Positions 34,727 to 45,159 of a stretch of DNA of 64,000 nt are shown here, one piece after another (position 1 is the first letter of the stretch; the number at the start of each line of letters is the position of its first letter). The stretch is from Archivesica marissinica (lineage: Eukaryota; Mollusca; Bivalvia; Venerida; Vesicomyidae): contig CM026395.1 of assembly GCA_014843695.1 (NCBI GenBank), forward strand, positions 49,148,557 through 49,212,556, written 5' to 3'. The position numbers and the translations under genes were made by a program. The notes beneath the pieces are model-generated. The model saw only the letters and a program-made list of their open reading frames with translations, was not told the DNA's origin and did no database searches.

Positions 34727-35999
34727 ATGGCTGAAGGAGGAATGGACTTTCATAATGATACTTTTGATCCTGATGACGGTGAATATGTCCCTAATGGAGA
34801 CGAATTTAATATGCCTAATGTACCGTATAGTGAAAAGACTCTTTCTGATCTCCGTGCTGAAGCTGGTAATCAAAAGGTGATAAATTTTGTTAATGATTTT
34901 TATTCCACTATTGCGGTGACATGATTTGAAACCGAGTGGTGAGGTTGATATGGATCAATTTAAATTAGAGAAAAATGGAAGTGTATTGCACTGGATAGTT
35001 GACGGTAAAGATATTTCAATGATGTCAACAAAGGGAGAACTTGCATTTAAATCTCTTAACAGATTAGCGAAACTTTATGGTAAAGGAGGGGCTCAGGCTA
35101 TCAGGACGAATCTTAGGTTGGATACTTATAAATCTAAGTCTTCACAAAAAACAACAGAACTATTTCAGGACGCTCAAGAGAGTTTAACAACAAATGATAT
35201 TCCTTTACAAGAGATCTCTAACACTGCTGAGGTTGGCCCTGTTGTAGAATCAGCACGACATGCGGAAACTAATTTAAGTGATTTACTTGATTGGGCATAT
35301 ACTGACAATTCTGAAGAAACCGGAACACAAACAGACGGATTAGATCTACGAGAGCTACAATGTCTTGATAAAGCGCTACAGCGTACACGAGGGGAGCTTG
35401 TAAATAATCTTGCAAAGCTAACTGAGTTAGATAAATCCATTAAACAACAAAATGCTGATATTGCTGTTGGTTCACAAGATGAGGAGATGCAGAAAAAAAT
35501 GAGCTCATATTTACAAGAATTAAACACAGAAAGAGATGCAGGATTAGAAGCTGCATCTGCAAATAAAGAAGCATTGAGAAATCAGATTAATAGAATACGT
35601 GAAACTATTACTCGTGTCCTTGTTGATGATACTACTATTGGTGAAAAGTTTAGAGAACAAGTTATTACCATTGCTAGTATTTTGACTGTATTTGGTTTGT
35701 TGATTGGAGTATTAGTTGAAGCATTTACACCTGCGGCGGTCTCTGCTACTGGTGGTGCTGGTGGAGGAGATAAGGGTAAAAGCTGGATAAAAAAACAGCT
35801 TGATAACTTAGGCAAACTACTTGCATCTTTAGCAGGTAAAGCTGCTGTAGCGTTACCTGGTGTTATAGGCAGCATTGTATCATGGCTCCTTTCAGCTACA
35901 GGTAAAGTAGTTAATTGGTTTGCTGGTCATACATGGGGATTGATTGTTCTTGTAGTGGGTTTGTTGTATGGAGTTGCAGTGAAGTTTACTTATAAATGA
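34727..35999 (+). pseudogene. Polinton membrane/coiled-coil protein, one frameshift
   Basis: The first frame, 34727-34924, is acidic (DFHNDTFDPDDGEYVP) and ends at a TGA. The second frame starts at 34926 and runs 357 codons to 35999. A one-base shift at about 34918-34926 would account for the break; otherwise the gene is complete at about 420 residues. The centre is a charged coiled coil (QCLDKALQRTRGELVNNLAK). The C-terminal third has two or three hydrophobic segments (ITIASILTVFGLLIGVLVEA; LIVLVVGLLYGVAVKF) separated by a Gly/Ala-rich stretch. A membrane or membrane-remodelling protein of the virus-like particle is conceivable, but no function is established from sequence. It diverges from the capsid-like gene with 43 bp between starts. 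Confidence 0.65.
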
Positions 36000-37202
36000 T
36001 GAACAATGCAATACCTATTATTGTTGAGCCTATGATTATGGCTACATTTTTTTCATCATGAGTCATGTCATTAACAGAGCTTATATGAAGGGGGCTATGT
36101 TCTACAGAACCTACATTATGATGTATGTGCATTGGTAACGATTTATCTACAGGAGGTAAACTAGTAAACTTCGATTTAGGCGCCGTAATCGTTCCCATCA
36201 CTTTATTAACAATTTTAGGAGGTATTGGTTTCAAATTAACATCATTATTTAATCCTAATCCTTGCTCTGATGTAGCTATCACTATTTTATTGTTATAACC
36301 TTGAATATTTTGAGCTATTATGAGCTCCATATTACTTGGTGACATATACAATCCTTCACCGAATACAAAGTCAACTTTGCTTCTTGCATATTTTAGTACA
36401 TTTTGATACCTATCGATTTGACTTGGTAAATTAACAGGACTGTTAATGGCGTCCTCTACATTCGCAAGAAATTGCTTTTGTGCATCAAAGGAAGTTCCAA
36501 TACCAAAGATGTTTGTTCTCGTCTGTGATTGAGCACCTAGGATAGCCCAGCAGTAAGTTCTGATGCTATCATTTAACCTTTCAACACCTGCTTTTGTGAA
36601 TCCATTTGAATTATCAAGGATGAGTGTTGACCAGTCACCCTAACTCTATTTGCAACACGATGACCTGCAGCATTAGGCCACTTCTCGTATGGAACGCCAA
36701 ACCCATGATTATTACCTGAGATTCTCCAATCAGCATTTTTGTCCACATTGAATTCATTGCATATTCGTTCATAGGCTTGCCTGTTGTATAGGTTTTCAAA
36801 GGCATTCCATGTTTTATTTTGTGGCAGTGCTGCGCTCATTTCGAATAGTATTCTTCTAGTTTGGTAATAGACATGGAACTTAAAGAATGATCCTATCATA
36901 CCTGATTCTTTTAGATGGGTTTCATAATCAACACCACATCCTGTTGTAGCACACCATATAGCGAAGTTAAGCTGGTTCTGCCAGAAGTCCATGAACAATG
37001 TATTCCATCGTGTTACGATAGCAGATGTATTAACATAGGGGAGAATGTATTTTTCAAACAAGTCTATGAAGGAAATCTCAAAGGAATTCCCATTTGATGT
37101 TATGACTATTTTTTGATTTATAATATCAATTGTCTTCCTTTTGTACGCACTTGAATGTGGATAGCCAGCAGTTGGACTATATTTAAATTCTTTTTTTACC
37201 AT
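35986..37202 (-). pseudogene. Polinton protein with C-terminal membrane anchor, frameshifted
   Basis: The first frame, 37202-36573 (209 codons), contains VTRWNTLFMDFWQNQLNFAI and GHRVANRVRVTGQHSSLIIQ. The reading then moves to a second frame near 36600 and continues, open, through TKAGVERLNDSIRTYCWAIL and SFDAQKQFLANVEDAINSPV to the stop at 35986. That gives roughly 405 residues, ending in one membrane segment (NVAIIIGSTIIGIALFIIYK). Only one lesion is visible. Its stop overlaps the 3' end of the convergent plus-strand gene by 13 bp, and its start is 11 bp from the divergent gene at 37214. I do not recognise the family by function; a structural role is a guess. Confidence 0.6.
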
Positions 37203-37213
37203 ACTTTTATAAA

Positions 37214-37875
37214 ATGCATCATATAATTTCTGATGTTAATAAAATAGTACCCCTTCAACGTTATATAGATAATAGCAAATCTAACCTCAAAGTTGGGCTA
37301 CGTTCCATCACATATGATATAGGATGGTATAATATTAATTATGAGTATGTGAACTGGATCGTTGGTGGAGGGTCTACTTCTAAGTTTGTAATCAACCCAG
37401 GATTATATGGATTTGATGATTTAAAAACAATGCTAATGAATATAGGTGCTAAGCTGAAATTATACATTAATAAATCAAATGGCATCATGTCAATAGTTGT
37501 TTCCAAAAACAACAAGATACACTTTTCTGATGGATTAAAACAAATGTTTGGCATCACAGATAAGAGTCAATGGTTGACTCCCGGTACATATATTGGTAGC
37601 AAGGCAATACATTTCACACCCTTAAAAGCCCTACATATTCATTTCAATCAAGTAACCACAACTTTTATGATGGAGCCCCAAGTGATTTGATTGGAATCAT
37701 TCCGGTGGATAGCAAACCCTTTGGTCATACTGTTAACATCCATTATCAACACCCTCAATTCAGGCATCTAACTGATGGTACAATATCAGAGTTGGAAATT
37801 AGGATTACAGATCAAAATAATAATGTAATTAACAATCATGGACTACCGTTTTCTGTTGTTTTGGAATTTATTTAA
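37214..37875 (+). pseudogene. putative minor capsid/penton-like protein, frameshifted
   Basis: Frames 37214-37690 and 37687-37875 form one reading of about 220 residues interrupted by a one-base shift near 37660-37690. The C-terminal part (LTDGTISELEIRITDQNNNV followed by GLPFSVVLEFI) shows the alternating strand pattern seen near the C-terminus of Polinton minor capsid proteins, which adopt a single jelly-roll. The N-terminal part is also beta-rich. The assignment is an inference from pattern, size and context. It is divergent from the gene ending at 35986 and followed 26 bp later by the next structural-looking gene. Confidence 0.5.
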
Positions 37876-37901
37876 AAAAATAAAAACTCCAGATTATAAA
37901 A

Positions 37902-38315
37902 ATGGGTATTTACGGCCCGTCAACTGGCTATACATCACATTATCAAAACCCAATAGTTATAATCATGTGGGCAGAAGAATCTGGATTCTTAAAGAAGGGA
38001 CAATTTGAATGGTCTTTTGGAAACGGTGCAATAAATAAGAATACAGGATATACAATGATGTCAGCGGGACTCATCACCAGCATGTCAACGACGTCACCAG
38101 AGGTTAGCAATGGTGCAGCTGTTAATATATCTATTGATGGTATTGAGAATAGGTTTTATGGAATAACTATCCCCAAGGGTAAACAATCTGGTGTTATTCA
38201 TTTTGATACTCATTGTATTGTTAATGAAGGATCGGTTATTAACTTTGTTACAGCAACTACTTCTGCTAATGCATCTTCTAGTATTGTAGCGTTGATAATT
38301 CAATTGATTCTTTAA
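37902..38315 (+). CDS. 137-aa Polinton protein, beta-rich, possibly virion surface
   Basis: An intact frame from ATG at 37902. No signal peptide or membrane segment. The sequence is rich in short strands and turns (KKGQFEWSFGNGAINKNTGY; GITIPKGKQSGVIHFDTHCI), consistent with a small jelly-roll or C1q/TNF-like fold, which could suit a surface or fibre-type protein. That is an inference only. It lies between the penton-like gene and the last gene of the element, all on the plus strand, with a short A-rich leader before the ATG. Confidence 0.5.
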   Translation: MGIYGPSTGYTSHYQNPIVIIMWAEESGFLKKGQFEWSFGNGAINKNTGYTMMSAGLITSMSTTSPEVSNGAAVNISIDGIENRFYGITIPKGKQSGVIHFDTHCIVNEGSVINFVTATTSANASSSIVALIIQLIL

Positions 38316-38347
38316 TTTTTTTGCTTTTTTAATAAACAGCACCGAAT

Positions 38348-38902
38348 TTGTATCCAGATTTATCTACTGAAGATGGAGAGAATTATAGATTACAAAACAT
38401 ATCAGATATAGAGCTGACGCTAATCAAAGAACGAAACAATAGACAGTCATTGTATAAGAAATATAATCGGAGTATAAATAATACGGATGGAGTTTATACA
38501 ACTCTCATTTCTGGGAGTATGATTATGGGTGGCATTGGCTTGACGATGCCATTAATGTTGCCTCTGGAAATAGCTGCAATGGTTTGTGGTGTAGCAGGGA
38601 TATGTGTCAAGTTTATTAGAAGACGGCTGCATTCAAAAGCCGAGAAGCATTATGAAATTAAGACGATTGCAGAGAGTAAGTTAAACAGCGTGAAGAATTT
38701 GATTTCAAAGGCATTGAATGACGGACAAATATCAGAACAAGAATTTAAGATGATTCTGGATGAACTAGAGAGATATAATGATCGCAACGATAAGACGCGC
38801 TCAAAACAGTCAGGAATGAGTGAAGCAGAACGGAAAACGTTAATAGAAGAAGGAAGGGCACAGACATTAAGTGTAATTCAAAAAAAGATAAAAGACACAT
38901 AA
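38348..38902 (+). CDS. 184-aa Polinton protein with hydrophobic hairpin
   Basis: Open from a stop at 38333-38335 to 38902. No ATG precedes LYPDLSTEDGENYRLQNISD, so the start is unclear; the native ATG may be mutated, or a codon at 38348 or nearby may have been used. The middle has two adjacent hydrophobic segments (TTLISGSMIMGGIGLTMPLM; LEIAAMVCGVAGICVKFI), and the C-terminal half is a charged helix (AESKLNSVKNLISKALNDGQ). I recognise the type as a frequent companion in invertebrate Polintons, without known function. It is the last gene before the right end. Confidence 0.6.
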   Translation: MYPDLSTEDGENYRLQNISDIELTLIKERNNRQSLYKKYNRSINNTDGVYTTLISGSMIMGGIGLTMPLMLPLEIAAMVCGVAGICVKFIRRRLHSKAEKHYEIKTIAESKLNSVKNLISKALNDGQISEQEFKMILDELERYNDRNDKTRSKQSGMSEAERKTLIEEGRAQTLSVIQKKIKDT

Positions 38903-39107
38903 TTGTATTCAATAAGATTGTATTTGTAAACGATCCACCACCGAAATATCAAGAAACACAACATTAATGTGTATGTCCTTATTTTCGTGTTAATCATTAA
39001 TGAATGTAATCTAAAAATGTCTGATTAGGAGATGACATCATCACATTAACGATTACAGCGTAATCAATGACACACACACACAAAAACATATTACTCCCTT
39101 GGAGTGG

Positions 39108-39350
39108 GTGGGTGTGTGGGTGGGTGTGGGAGTGGGTGGTGTGTGGGTGGGTGTGTGGGGGTGTTGTGGGTGGGTGGGTGTGGGGTGGGTGGGTGGGTGT
39201 GTGGGGTGGGGGGTGTGTGGGTGGGTGGGTGGTGGGTGGGTGGTGTGGGTGGGTGGGGGGTGGGGTGGGTGGGTGGGTGGGTGGGTGGGTGGGTGGGTGG
39301 GTGGGTGGGTGGGTGGGTGGGTGGGTGGATGGATGGATGGATGGATGGAT
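39108..39350. repeat. (GGGT)n microsatellite with (GGAT)n end
   Basis: About 240 bp of GGGT/GTGGG repeats becoming perfect (GGGT)n and then GGAT. It lies 170 bp right of the last Polinton gene. Glycine/tryptophan/valine frames through it are by-products. Quadruplex potential on the plus strand is strong. Confidence 0.97.
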
Positions 39351-40397
39351 TACGTCTTATTTTTGTACAAGCAAACACAACATATTGAAACAGTAATATT
39401 AAAACAATGTACAAACCCACTCATGTTTGAGTAATAAAAGACAATCTAAGATATAATATAACAGCATCTTTAAACTTACTTTCAATTCAATTTAAAAAAA
39501 TCTATACACCACAGGTTAGAATGTTGCATCTACATATATGTATACAAAAGTTAAATCGTAATAGTATTAAACAGTTGTTTGATTTCTATATACATGATTC
39601 AGGTTTTATATAAAATATTACGTCTTTCCATTAAAATGCTATTGCAGGTTTTGGCACATAATTTAGCATTATATCTGTATCAGACAGGCCAGACCAGTGT
39701 GGTCTTTAGGTGCTTCTTAATTATGCATTTAAATGCGGCGTTATTGATATACAATATGTATGTATGCGAACTTAATATATCTTAAATGTATATATTATGT
39801 TCATTGTGTATTCGAATTTCTTGGCCATATTCATTCATAGTGTATGTGTTAGCTGGCCCAAGATATATAGATATATTCTTGTATTCCTCCTTTGTATAAA
39901 GGGAGAGTAGCACATTTACATAATATACAAATTTTACATACACTTTGTGACAAAACATTGCAATATATACAATGTACTAATTGGTATTATATTGCGCATT
40001 ATAAGCACATTCTTATAACCTTTACCAATACATAATAAATGGTTAATAAATGGTTATGTGCATATCTCTCTATATAAACATACACACCTGCACATATATA
40101 TATATGTTTATATATATCGATGTATGCACATATATATTACTTTTCAACTTACAACAGAAATGTATCAGGTGTTCAGATTTGCCTTATAAAACATGAAAAC
40201 ATGAATTCCAAGTTATTCCACGCAATGTGTACTGCAATTGCTATGATTGGATGTCTCGGTGGTCACGTCACACCGTTGTACAAGAGGCCATAATACTATA
40301 TTAAGTCCTACAAGTACATGTACGAAATTAACACTTTTAATTAGTATAATCTTGTTATATAACTGTGTGTGTTAAGTAATGGATCCAATATGTACAT
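39351..40397. other. no gene seen
   Basis: AT-rich unique sequence with short (AT)n tracts near 40095-40115. Confidence 0.5.
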
Positions 40398-40883
40398 ATG
40401 GATTATTTACCTTATGTATCACGTTGTGTTTTTACCAAATTTAGAATAGCCGGTCATTCTCTCCGTGTGCAAACGGGTCGATATGGCAGGAATCAAATTC
40501 CAAGGAACGAGAGGTATTGTTTATATTGTGGATCGAGAGATATCGAAGATATTTATCATTTTATTTGTATATGTCCATGTTATATGAAGCTACGTAAACA
40601 ATTTATTGATGCACACTATTGCAATAGACCTTCTGTTTTCAAATTTAATAATCTTATGAGTTCCGATAATAATACCACTATACAAAATTTAGCCAAATTT
40701 ATAAAATTTATAAAATTGTTAGAAATAATATAAATGTGTAATTGCCAAATTTTATTTATCACTCTCACTTATATTTATGTGTCACGTGATCATTAAATAT
40801 ATATATGTTATTACTAGTTTTGTTAAGACGATGTATGTATGTACAAGTCTGCCAAAATAAACTTCTGTTCTGTTCTGTTCTGT
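40398..40883 (+). mobile_element. LINE 3' end (5'-truncated)
   Basis: A 111-codon frame at 40398-40733 reads FTKFRIAGHSLRVQTGRYGR, then PRNERYCLYCGSRDIEDIYH and CPCYMKLR. This is the zinc-knuckle-like C-terminus (C-x2-C...H...C) typical of many invertebrate non-LTR retrotransposon reverse transcriptases. The 3' UTR follows and ends in a short (TTCTG)n tail at about 40862-40883, as LINE 3' ends often do. The rest of the element is absent, consistent with incomplete reverse transcription. Confidence 0.82.
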
Positions 40884-42545
40884 AAATTATTGGTACTGTC
40901 TTATTTGATGTATTTTACATATTGGATCGTGTGCGGCTTATATGCTATACATATATACTAGATAGTTTATTCCTCATATTGACATACTATGTGTGGATTC
41001 GGTGTAAATAAAGACATCAGAAAGAAATGCAATACATGCAGCACGTTTGGTGATTGTCTAGGCTTAAGATTAGAAATGTACCAATAGAGGATATGCTGAA
41101 ATCTCCAAAGGATAAAAACGACGCCGTTTTGCATTTCAACGTTAGTGTTCGGCAAGCCATGGCATTTTAATCAGAAACTCTCGTGTCTATTTCTCGAGAT
41201 TTTATACGTGCGAATACATTTTCATTTTCTTCCTTTATACTATCTAATTGCGTATGGGCAGAAGATAAATGCGCAATCCAGATTACTCGTGCTATCTGCA
41301 TAATCTGATTAAAGTTTCACAAGTTTTTATTTTTCAATTCCGTTAGGCTAATAGCCCATGATGACAATATTTGCATTATATAGACGAACCGTGAATTAAC
41401 AAATAAATATGGCAAATATGTCATATAGAGTACATGTTAATAACTGATTGAATTCAATGGAGAAGGTTACAGAGTTAATTTGAAATGTTTCAATGTAGAC
41501 TGAATGCTGAATAGAAATGCATGTCATGCGATTACATGGAATATGGACATTGAGCAACATGCATACATAATGTGTGACATGATATATAATATTATTTTCC
41601 AAGAAAGAGATTAATTTGACCGATTTCTATGTACAATGAAATCAATTCCATGTAAATTCACATTGTTTTAATGATATCATTATATTTACATAATGTAAAC
41701 TTATATCTACAGTTATAAGTGCTATGCATAAATAATGGAAATATTACTCCAGAAACTAGTGCCAATACTAGTTAGTTAACCTGTATCGAAAGGAAAAGGC
41801 CAACATGTTGGATAACGCAAAACATTTCTACAGAAACGTTTAAAATATAGACAATGTTAATGTTAAATATTAAGATTAAATTATTTATTTTAATATGCCA
41901 ACCTTTCCGAAACAAAACAAAAGCTTTTCAGTATTAAATATGTATATTATGGACACACCAACAGTTGTTACTTAGGATTTCTGGCTCTACATATTGCAGA
42001 GTGTGATTATTCAAACTCGGCATTGTGTCGTAAGTAATATTTGATAACAAACATTCTTCATTTCTACTATATCTGGGATTGCTAACAATACATATTAACA
42101 TCGCTGTTTCCTTCGATGAATGTATACGTGTCCTGCTTGTATCCATTTTCGTATGAATTTCCTCACTCATGATATATAGCTGACATGCGTAGTCGAAGTT
42201 CCGGTCATGCGCATTCGCCGAGTTGGGCAGCTGTCCTCGCATTAAATGGGATGTTTTTCAGATTACGCTGTTCCAAGGATGATCTAATTACAAGATCCGC
42301 AAAGGGCAAGTCGTAAATCTGGACTAAATACATTTTAAATGCGAAGTGTACTATAGTTTTCTTTGTGTTATTGAAAAGAATGATTAATGTAAATATAAGT
42401 AATGAATCGCGGGTTAATAGTGCCTTCGGTTTCCACAAACTTTAACCACGCCCAATGTAGTTCATATTCGATGAAAGCTATTACCCCGCTATTAATTCCT
42501 TAACAAACAAGCAATACATCGCATCAAGTCGCATCATCATATGGC
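40884..42545. other. no gene seen
   Basis: AT-rich unique sequence; short open frames only, with no recognisable motif or repeat family. Confidence 0.5.
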
Positions 42546-42549
42546 GATC

Positions 42550-42690
42550 TAACAGTTATAGGCGAAGGAAGACCCCGGACTTCCCTTCGAGCAGCATCAA
42601 GTTTATGCGCGGACGGGCACCCAGTTAGAACCACCGACCCTCCGCAAGCCAACGGGCTAGTTTCATCGCTTGTACAAGGTCACAACAACC
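42550..42690 (-). mobile_element. SINE-D fragment, minus orientation
   Basis: On the plus strand GGAAGACCCCGGACTTCCCT, GGGCACCCAGTTAGAACCAC and CGCAAGCCAACGGGCTAGTT match the complement of the SINE-D body. The head is lost. Confidence 0.6.
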
Positions 42691-42984
42691 AATATGCGAC
42701 TGTTGAGTTACGGTATCGCTATCGCTGAGAAATACATATATCGATGTCAGTCTTTGCCATGTTTGTATGCCAGAAATGCTATATTAGAGCATTGCTCACC
42801 CATCGGCATACAATACTGTAGCTACATGAAGCATAGTATATAGTTTTATCCACGTTTGCCAACGGTTCAACAGAACTCGTAGACTGGTCGTTAAGCGTTG
42901 TTCATTAATGATATCAGTAGTAAATTGATAAATAGAATACCATACCATAAGTACAAATACGATATCATATTTATTTAAGTTTAA

Positions 42985-43229
42985 ACTTTATTTATTTTAC
43001 AACGATTGCGAAGCAAGTTTTAACAACTTATATTAATCACTCTCGTTGGCGCGTAAAGAGTAAAATTAATGTGGTCATGCGTGTGGAAGGAAACCGGAGT
43101 ACCCGGAGAAAGCCCACCTGTCCGATCTGGCGACCATCGTGCCATCTCACATACTTCCCGGTCCGAGGATCGAACCCGGGTTGCATTGGTGAGAAGCGAG
43201 CGCGCTAACTACTGCGCTAACCCATCCCC
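42985..43229 (-). mobile_element. SINE-B, full length, minus orientation
   Basis: On the minus strand the head carries the A-box region GTTAGCGCAGTAGTTAGCGC and the B box CGGGTTCGATCC. The body includes GGTCGCCAGATCGGACAGGT and CTCCGGGTACTCCGG. The tail is ACGAGAGTGATTAATATAAG then GTTGTTAAAACTTGCTTCGC and AATCGTTGTAAAATAAATAA. The tail matches that of SINE-C. Confidence 0.85.
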
Positions 43230-43359
43230 ACCCTCATCTTATCGTATTATTAAATTTGTTTTCATCCAATCAATTATGTTTATTTATGCTCGTCACCGTA
43301 TAAATGCATTTGAGCGAGTAGTTTGTTTTCATATATTGCCTTTGTATTTATATACGGAT

Positions 43360-43634
43360 GCACCCGTGGTAAAGTTGTTACGGTCGTTGACCTCATATCG
43401 CGTGCCCCCTCACCGCTGTAGGTTCAAATCCCGCTGAGGTGACCAATTCGTTCAAGTGAGTAAGCTATCCAACTGGCTTGCGGTAGGTCGGTGGTTCTAC
43501 TCGGGTGTCTACCCGAACCTGAAATACTGTTCGAAGGGGGCAATCAGGGTCTTCTTCCACCCATAGTAGCTAGAGTCACAGAATGACCTATACTGTTAGT
43601 GCGAATTTTACCAAAACAAACAAACAAACAAACA
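43360..43634 (+). mobile_element. SINE-D, full length
   Basis: The class II tRNA-like head includes TTGTTACGGTCGTTGACCTC and the B box TAGGTTCAAATCCCG. The body contains AGCTATCCAACTGGCTTGCG and GTTCTACTCGGG. The 3' part includes CACCCATAGTAGCTAGAGTC and TGTTAGTGCGAATTTTACC. It ends in an (AAAC)n tail. Confidence 0.8.
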
Positions 43635-44230
43635 TGTATTTAAAACAACTATTTATACAGTTTTACAGATTATTTTATTAAATTCCAGTAGGATTTCAAG
43701 CCCATGAGGACATACATACATATTATATACAGTTAGCGAACAGTGCAAACATAATGCATACATTTTATACAAATGAGCTCCCACAGCCATTTATATCTAT
43801 GTGTAAATACATGTAATATTGATCTGATATGTGTCTTATAATTAAAGCAAAATAGTTCTTTATTTCTAACAAGGAGAAGGTCAAAAGACGCAACAAAACA
43901 CAAAACCAAACATACAAAATTGAAGTTGTTGCAAAGTTGTATAACATGGCCGATCAGTAAACCCTTCATAACCATATTCATTGCTAAATGTTAAATATTA
44001 TAAATTTAAATTTACATGTGGTCATATTAGTAAATCAGAACGCATCCATTTATTTAATTCAGAGCGGCATTGTAGATTAATATTACATGACATATACATA
44101 GATTCATTAATTAAATTCCATTCAACTTTCCAATCACATGAGAACACACATAATATAACATAAATAGTATGTATGCTAGCATATATTATACTATTAATAC
44201 TTCGGCAGAGTCGCCATATGATCTAAGCTT
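43635..44230. other. no gene seen
   Basis: AT-rich unique sequence; small open frames without motifs. Confidence 0.5.
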
Positions 44231-44231
44231 T

Positions 44232-44493
44232 TGGGCTGTTGGATTTATTGTTGGTGTTTAAAGTCCCATAGCAGCTTTGGTCACGGCGTCTCCAGCTAGT
44301 ATTGATGGAGGAAGACCGCGAGTGCTCCTCCGAACAGCAGTGCAGACACGGATTCTCTCCCGGGTAGAACCACCGATCTACCACAAGCCAGCTGGATAGT
44401 TTCCTCGTATGGAATAATTCGGCACCCCTAGTGGGAACCAACAGCAGTGAGGGCAAGTGATTTGAAGTCAACCACTCAGCCACGGAGAACCCT
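44232..44493 (-). mobile_element. SINE-D, full length, minus orientation
   Basis: The head, read on the minus strand, is TCCGTGGCTGAGTGGTTGAC with a long variable-arm-like stretch before GGTTCCCACTAGGGG. The body matches the copy at 43360. The 3' part has the complement of CCTCCATCAATACTAGCTGG. Confidence 0.78.
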
Positions 44494-44623
44494 TAGCTGT
44501 TATTGGGACTTTAAACCCCAAAACCAAACAAGACTTCACTCGATTGTTTAATAGTTTCGTTGTAAATAATAAATAGTATGCTAAAGACGGTAGGTACACT
44601 GTAATAGTGTGTGTTTATAAGGC

Positions 44624-44754
44624 TTGGTTGTCCGATTAGCGCAGTAGCTAGCGCGCTCGCTTCTCACCAATGCACCTCGGGTTCGATCCTCGGTCAGGGA
44701 AGTATGTGAGATGGTACGGTGGTCGCCAGATTGGACAGGTTTGTTTTCTCCGGG
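44624..44754 (+). mobile_element. SINE-B 5' half, interrupted by a DNA transposon
   Basis: GATTAGCGCAGTAGCTAGCG, CGGGTTCGATCCTCGG and GGTCGCCAGATTGGACAGGT are the head and body of SINE-B, stopping at CTCCGGG, where the transposon begins. The 3' half resumes at 48256. Confidence 0.85.
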
Positions 44755-44970
44755 TTTTTTGTGTTATTTAGGTTATTTAGACACCAAAGAGTAAAAAAAG
44801 TATTTTATACATTTTTTTCAATCACTATGTTGGCGGCCATCTTGAATTTCAAAATGGCCGCCATTTTCAACCTATTCTACACAATATCTCTACTTGTAGA
44901 CAACCTAGGACCTTGATGTTGGTGTCTATGCCCACATTTTAAGGGTACAGGAATCTGAAAATGCCATTAT
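44755..44970 (+). repeat. left terminal inverted repeat
   Basis: It pairs with 47985-48199. The inner part contains ATCTCTACTTGTAGA, itself nearly palindromic, and paired GGCGGCC/GGCCGCC blocks that could form a sub-terminal hairpin. Confidence 0.9.
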
Positions 44971-45159
44971 TAAAGTGTTAGTACATATGGATGTTAATAT
45001 AACAGCTAATTGGGGAATGTTTTAGTACATATTATAGGATTTTGAGCAAAATAAAACAAAATTAATATTGCACATGAACTTGCATCATTTTTATGGCTTA
45101 TGAATTTGGCTTACCCTCATTAATTTATTCCCCATCAGAATCCATATATACAGTGTGTT

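Larger units (their letters stand above)
27180..38930. mobile_element. Polinton/Maverick element, decayed
   Basis: About 11.7 kb encoding a protein-primed-type family B DNA polymerase, a retroviral-type integrase, a packaging ATPase fragment, a capsid-like protein and several small proteins. This gene set defines Polintons/Mavericks, the virus-like self-synthesising transposons. Genes are closely packed in both orientations: PolB plus; integrase through capsid minus; then plus, minus, plus, plus, plus. Many genes carry frameshifts or stops. I found no adenovirus-type cysteine protease and could not identify the long terminal inverted repeats, so the ends are approximate. Confidence 0.93.

Noticed and set aside
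35174..35875. Minus-strand ORFs of 117 and 97 aa
   Set aside because: Antisense to the coiled-coil/membrane protein gene, which has the better coding character.
27180..38930. Endogenous adenovirus or large DNA virus insertion
   Set aside because: A retroviral-type integrase beside PolB and the ~12-kb size indicate a Polinton, not an adenovirus or nucleocytoplasmic virus fragment.
39067..39434. Gly/Trp/Val-rich and Pro/His/Thr-rich proteins
   Set aside because: By-products of the (GGGT)n repeat.
43069..43437. Plus-strand ORF of 122 aa
   Set aside because: Spans SINE-B and the start of SINE-D.
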